Shown here piece by piece: positions 5,614 to 7,432 of a stretch of DNA of 7,432 bases. The stretch spans positions 1-7,432 of the forward strand of contig JAUWOG010000106.1 of NCBI GenBank assembly GCA_030612305.1, read 5' to 3'. Numbering within the stretch: the first letter of the stretch is position 1; every line of letters starts with the position of its first letter. A program made the position numbers and the translations under genes. Source of the stretch: Armatimonadota bacterium. Lineage in GTDB: Bacteria > Armatimonadota > Zipacnadia > Zipacnadales > UBA11051. A model generated the notes under the pieces. It was not told the origin of the DNA. It was given only the letters and a program-made list of their open reading frames with translations, and made no database searches.

Positions 5614-6693
5614 TTATGTAGCCGTGTCGCCGCCGGTGTTGCCGGCCGGCGGCTGCTGAGTCGTCGGCTCCGTATCGTCGTCTGGACGGCGCGTGGCATT
5701 CGGACTCTTCTCGTAGGCGTCCACGATCCGCTGCACGAGCGGGTGACGCACGATGTCATTGCGGTCCAGGTGGCAGACACCGACACCCTCGACGTGAGCA
5801 AGCAGGGAGATGGCGTGTTGGAGACCGGAGAGAAACCCAGGAGGCAGATCCGTCTGGGTGACATCACCGGTAACGATCATCTTCGAGCCAAAGCCCATCC
5901 GCGTCAGGAACATCTTGACCTGAGCAGGCGTGGTATTCTGGGCCTCGTCAAGTACGACGAAGGCGTCATTCACGGTGCGTCCACGCATGTAGGCCAGAGG
6001 CATGACCTCGATGACGCCCTTGCCCAGCAGCTTCTGAAAGCGGTCGAAACCGGTGATGTCGGTGAGCGCATCGTGGAGCGGGCGGAGATACGGCTGGACC
6101 TTCTCCAGCATGTCGCCGGGAAGAAAACCGAGCTGTTCTCCGGCCTCTACGATCGGCCTGCTGAGCACAATGCGGCTGACTTCGCCGGACCTCAGAGCTG
6201 CCATCGCCATGGCCATCGCGAGGAACGTCTTGCCCGTGCCGGCAGGCCCGGTACAGAAGACTACATCATTCTCGACAACGGTATGCACGTACCTGGCCTG
6301 TCCGAGTGTCTTGGGCGTGAGCGGTTTGTTGCGGTGCGTGATGATGACGGTCTTGTTGAGGACGTCTTTGACCTGATCGGAAGTGTCATCAATGACAGCC
6401 TGGAGGACGAGCTCAATGTCACGGGGAGTCGCATTGCGCCCGGTTTGAATCAGGTGCAGCAGCGTCTCGAGTGCGCGGGCGGCCTTGTCGGCCTCGGGCC
6501 GAGCTCCAAACACCATGACGGCCCCGTCAGCAGGTACGAGACGGACGCCAAGACGCTGCTCGACTGCACGCAGGTTGCCGTCGCGGCTGCCCACGACGTG
6601 CGGCATGTCGCCGGCAGGGACGAGAACCGTGGCTATCGGCTCGCGATCGCTGTGTTGTGGAGCAGGGGTGCGTTGCTCGTGCAATTGGCTCAT
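5614..6693 (-). CDS. phoH: PhoH-family ATPase
   Basis: PhoH-type P-loop ATPase, cytoplasmic, thought to act in RNA metabolism with YbeY, whose gene is two downstream; its exact substrate is not known. From ATG 6693 it has 359 aa, normal for the PhoH/YbeZ group. The N-terminal part (about 18-85) includes GSRDGNLRAVEQRLGV, typical of the family's KH-like region. The ATPase part has Walker A GPAGTGKT (149-156), SRPIVEAGEQLGFLPGD (178-194), YMRGRT (235-240), Walker B VVLDEAQN (246-253) and IVTGDVTQTDLP (273-284). The C-terminal tail (about 328-359) is polar and low in complexity. The start is chosen because it gives the normal N-terminus. The frame stays open upstream to a TTG at 6846, but that stretch contains the promoter and terminator. 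AGG directly abuts the ATG, so no well-spaced ribosome binding site is seen. First gene of the cluster; stops with TAA. Confidence 0.96.
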   Translation of the reverse strand: MSQLHEQRTPAPQHSDREPIATVLVPAGDMPHVVGSRDGNLRAVEQRLGVRLVPADGAVMVFGARPEADKAARALETLLHLIQTGRNATPRDIELVLQAVIDDTSDQVKDVLNKTVIITHRNKPLTPKTLGQARYVHTVVENDVVFCTGPAGTGKTFLAMAMAMAALRSGEVSRIVLSRPIVEAGEQLGFLPGDMLEKVQPYLRPLHDALTDITGFDRFQKLLGKGVIEVMPLAYMRGRTVNDAFVVLDEAQNTTPAQVKMFLTRMGFGSKMIVTGDVTQTDLPPGFLSGLQHAISLLAHVEGVGVCHLDRNDIVRHPLVQRIVDAYEKSPNATRRPDDDTEPTTQQPPAGNTGGDTAT

Positions 6694-6744
6694 CCTGTTC
6701 AGGCACTGCAGGCACGGCAGGTACGACTTAGCCGAGGCATGACC

Positions 6745-6781
6745 GAAAAACGAAAGCCGGGACCCATGCGAGGGAATCCCG
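6745..6781 (-). terminator. Intrinsic terminator upstream of phoH (leader attenuator or small-RNA end)
   Basis: Read on the minus strand from 6781, the stem is CGGGA, bulge TT, CCC, loop TCGCAT, then GGG and TCCCG (3' arm 6765-6758). It is followed by CTTTCGTTTTTCGG, a U-rich tail at 6755-6742. The plus strand has no T-run on the other side, so it works only leftward. It sits about 50 bp before the phoH ATG and about 255 bp past the stop of the upstream gene. The 3' arm segment 6761-6756 can also pair over 6 bp with 6802-6797 further upstream, a possible competing fold. Confidence 0.6.
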
Positions 6782-6830
6782 ACCTCTGGACGTGCCCCCG
6801 GCGGCCGGTGCGCAGAGTGCAAATCTGCTA
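6745..6830 (-). ncRNA. Candidate leader RNA or small RNA upstream of phoH
   Basis: Inferred from the promoter at 6863-6837 and the terminator at 6781-6745. A transcript starting near 6830 and ending in the U-tract would be about 85 nt. Besides the terminator stem it holds a GC-rich block (6813-6791, with CCGG-CCG-CCGG and GGGGGC) able to form local hairpins or to pair with the terminator's 3' arm. No known riboswitch, T-box or 6S-like consensus was recognised. Read-through would make this the 5' leader of phoH. Confidence 0.3.
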
Positions 6831-6836
6831 CAATAG

Positions 6837-6863
6837 AGTATATCAAGGGACGGGCGAAGTCAA
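6837..6863 (-). promoter_or_regulatory. Candidate sigma70-type promoter for the phoH leader/operon
   Basis: On the minus strand TTGACT (6863-6858) is a 5-of-6 match to the -35 box. TATACT (6842-6837) is a 5-of-6 match to the -10 box, but the spacer is short at 15 nt. Reading TACTCT (6840-6835) as the -10 gives a 17-nt spacer with a poorer box. Expected transcription start is near 6830. It is the only promoter-like pair seen in the gap on this strand. Confidence 0.45.
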
Positions 6864-7037
6864 CCGAAAACGGGGTCTGATGCCGCGTATAGCTACCATA
6901 AGAAGAAAACGCGCCAGGGAGGGTGATATCGGGCTACAGGAAGAAGGAATGGCTGCAGACGGCCAGGGAACCGCGGCGTGAGGGCTGCAGATTGCCTGCA
7001 ACGCATCGGCTGCAACACCCCGGCTGAAGCACAGCGC

Positions 7038-7432
7038 TCAGGGCTCCAGGCTCACCCGGACCGAGTGCAGGATGGTCACCTCATCGCAAGCGATGGCCGG
7101 ATAGTCGCGCACCGTGATTGAGTCCACCGTTGTGGACTCGATTTCGAAACCGGTGCGGGGCGCTTCTCCAGCCAGTAGATACGAACCACTTGCGGCCAGT
7201 GTGGGAGGCAGCGGCTCGGCAAGATGAAAGGTCCTGTCTGCCGTCGAGCGCACCTGCAGCGTGGTATTGGGCCTTGCCAGGTCAAGCCGCAGCTTCCCGC
7301 ACTCCAGACTCGAGCCGTTCAGCAGGTATGCCTGCACAGTGCGGCCCTGACCGTCAACCGACACGAGCGCAAACTGGCCGGTCACGGTCACCGGGCCGTA
7401 CGAGCGCTGCTCCTGATCCATACTGGAGATGA
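7038..7432 (-). CDS. C-terminal part of an unidentified protein, probably beta-rich
   Basis: The frame is open to the right edge and stops at TGA 7040-7038. An internal Met at 7421 gives 127 residues, but no ribosome binding site precedes it and codons continue without a stop before it (I-S-S), so this is most likely the end of a longer gene. The sequence alternates short beta-like stretches (VTVTGQFALVSVD, TVQAYLLNGSSLECGKLRLDL, TTLQVRSTADRTF, FEIESTTVDSITVRDYPAIACDEVTI) with no catalytic motif visible. The pattern 'LNG-s-L-x-x-G' plus a final 'RDYP...CDEV' strand reminds me of C-terminal beta domains of secreted polysaccharide lyases or heparinase II/III-like proteins; this is a weak resemblance only. 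It is separated from phoH by 344 bp and is not obviously in the same operon. Confidence 0.6.
   Translation of the reverse strand, partial: ISSMDQEQRSYGPVTVTGQFALVSVDGQGRTVQAYLLNGSSLECGKLRLDLARPNTTLQVRSTADRTFHLAEPLPPTLAASGSYLLAGEAPRTGFEIESTTVDSITVRDYPAIACDEVTILHSVRVSLEP

Larger units (their letters stand above)
6694..7037. other. Intergenic region between the right-edge gene and phoH
   Basis: The only stretch over 300 bases without a supported gene. The left part holds the phoH promoter, leader and terminator described separately. The right part (about 6945-7030) contains several imperfect copies of a GGCTGCA-like 7-10-mer (near 6951, 6984, 6995, 7010 and 7021) that make short inverted and direct repeats, but no proper terminator for the right-edge gene. 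A 33-codon plus-strand frame (6880-6981) begins with ATG but has no support. Confidence 0.6.

Noticed and set aside
5416..6981. 521-codon open frame on the plus strand, opposite phoH
   Set aside because: The minus strand here encodes an unmistakable PhoH with Walker motifs. The plus frame has no recognisable domain and is a by-product of GC-rich codon usage.
6880..6981. 33-codon plus-strand ORF in the phoH upstream gap, with a TACAAT upstream at 6829-6834
   Set aside because: No -35 box at suitable spacing, a poor ribosome binding site, and a basic low-information peptide; not enough to call a gene.
6950..7030. Cluster of GGCTGCA-like repeats as a CRISPR or iteron array
   Set aside because: The units are 7-10 bp, imperfect and irregularly spaced, with no uniform spacers; most likely chance in GC-rich DNA or weak secondary structure.

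Overview
The window is a compact, GC-rich stretch of bacterial chromosome in which every credible gene lies on the minus strand, so the biology reads from right to left. Its core is the widely conserved cluster phoH - pgpH - ybeY - dgkA, with dgkA fused to a PAP2 phosphatase domain. Two preQ0/queuosine genes, queD and queC, follow, and then a partial amidohydrolase-fold gene that leaves the window on the left. At the right edge is the 3' end of an unidentified gene. The taxon cannot be fixed from the sequence. The gene order, the DgkA-PAP2 fusion and the metal-site-degenerate amidohydrolase would suit an environmental lineage such as Armatimonadota or a Planctomycetota relative, but this is a guess.

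Layout from right to left. 7432-7038 is the C-terminal part of a beta-rich protein. 7037-6694 is the only long gap. It holds a plausible sigma70-type promoter (6863-6837) and, about 60 nt further down, a good intrinsic terminator hairpin with a U-rich tail (6781-6745) that lies BEFORE phoH. This implies an attenuated leader or a small RNA of about 85 nt. phoH (6693-5614), pgpH (5598-3322), ybeY (3374 or 3332 to 2892), dgkA-PAP2 (2905-2144), queD (2099-1728) and queC (1726-1022) are packed with overlaps or gaps of no more than 44 bp and look like one operon. A 14-bp stem-loop (955-995) separates queC from the amidohydrolase (907-1).

How the genes relate. PhoH (ATPase) and YbeY (endoribonuclease, rRNA maturation) belong to RNA metabolism and stress. 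PgpH is a membrane HD phosphodiesterase for cyclic-di-AMP. DgkA-PAP2 recycles lipid head groups and lipid phosphates. QueD and QueC make the 7-deazaguanine precursor preQ0 for tRNA modification.

Main oddities: an in-frame TAG in queC exactly at a normally Lys position, with the whole zinc-binding C-terminus intact beyond it; loss of the first metal-binding His in the PgpH HD domain; Asp in place of the third zinc His in YbeY, and a possible CTG start for that gene; a DgkA-PAP2 fusion; and an amidohydrolase-fold protein with degenerate metal sites that seems to run into a second repeat of the same domain.
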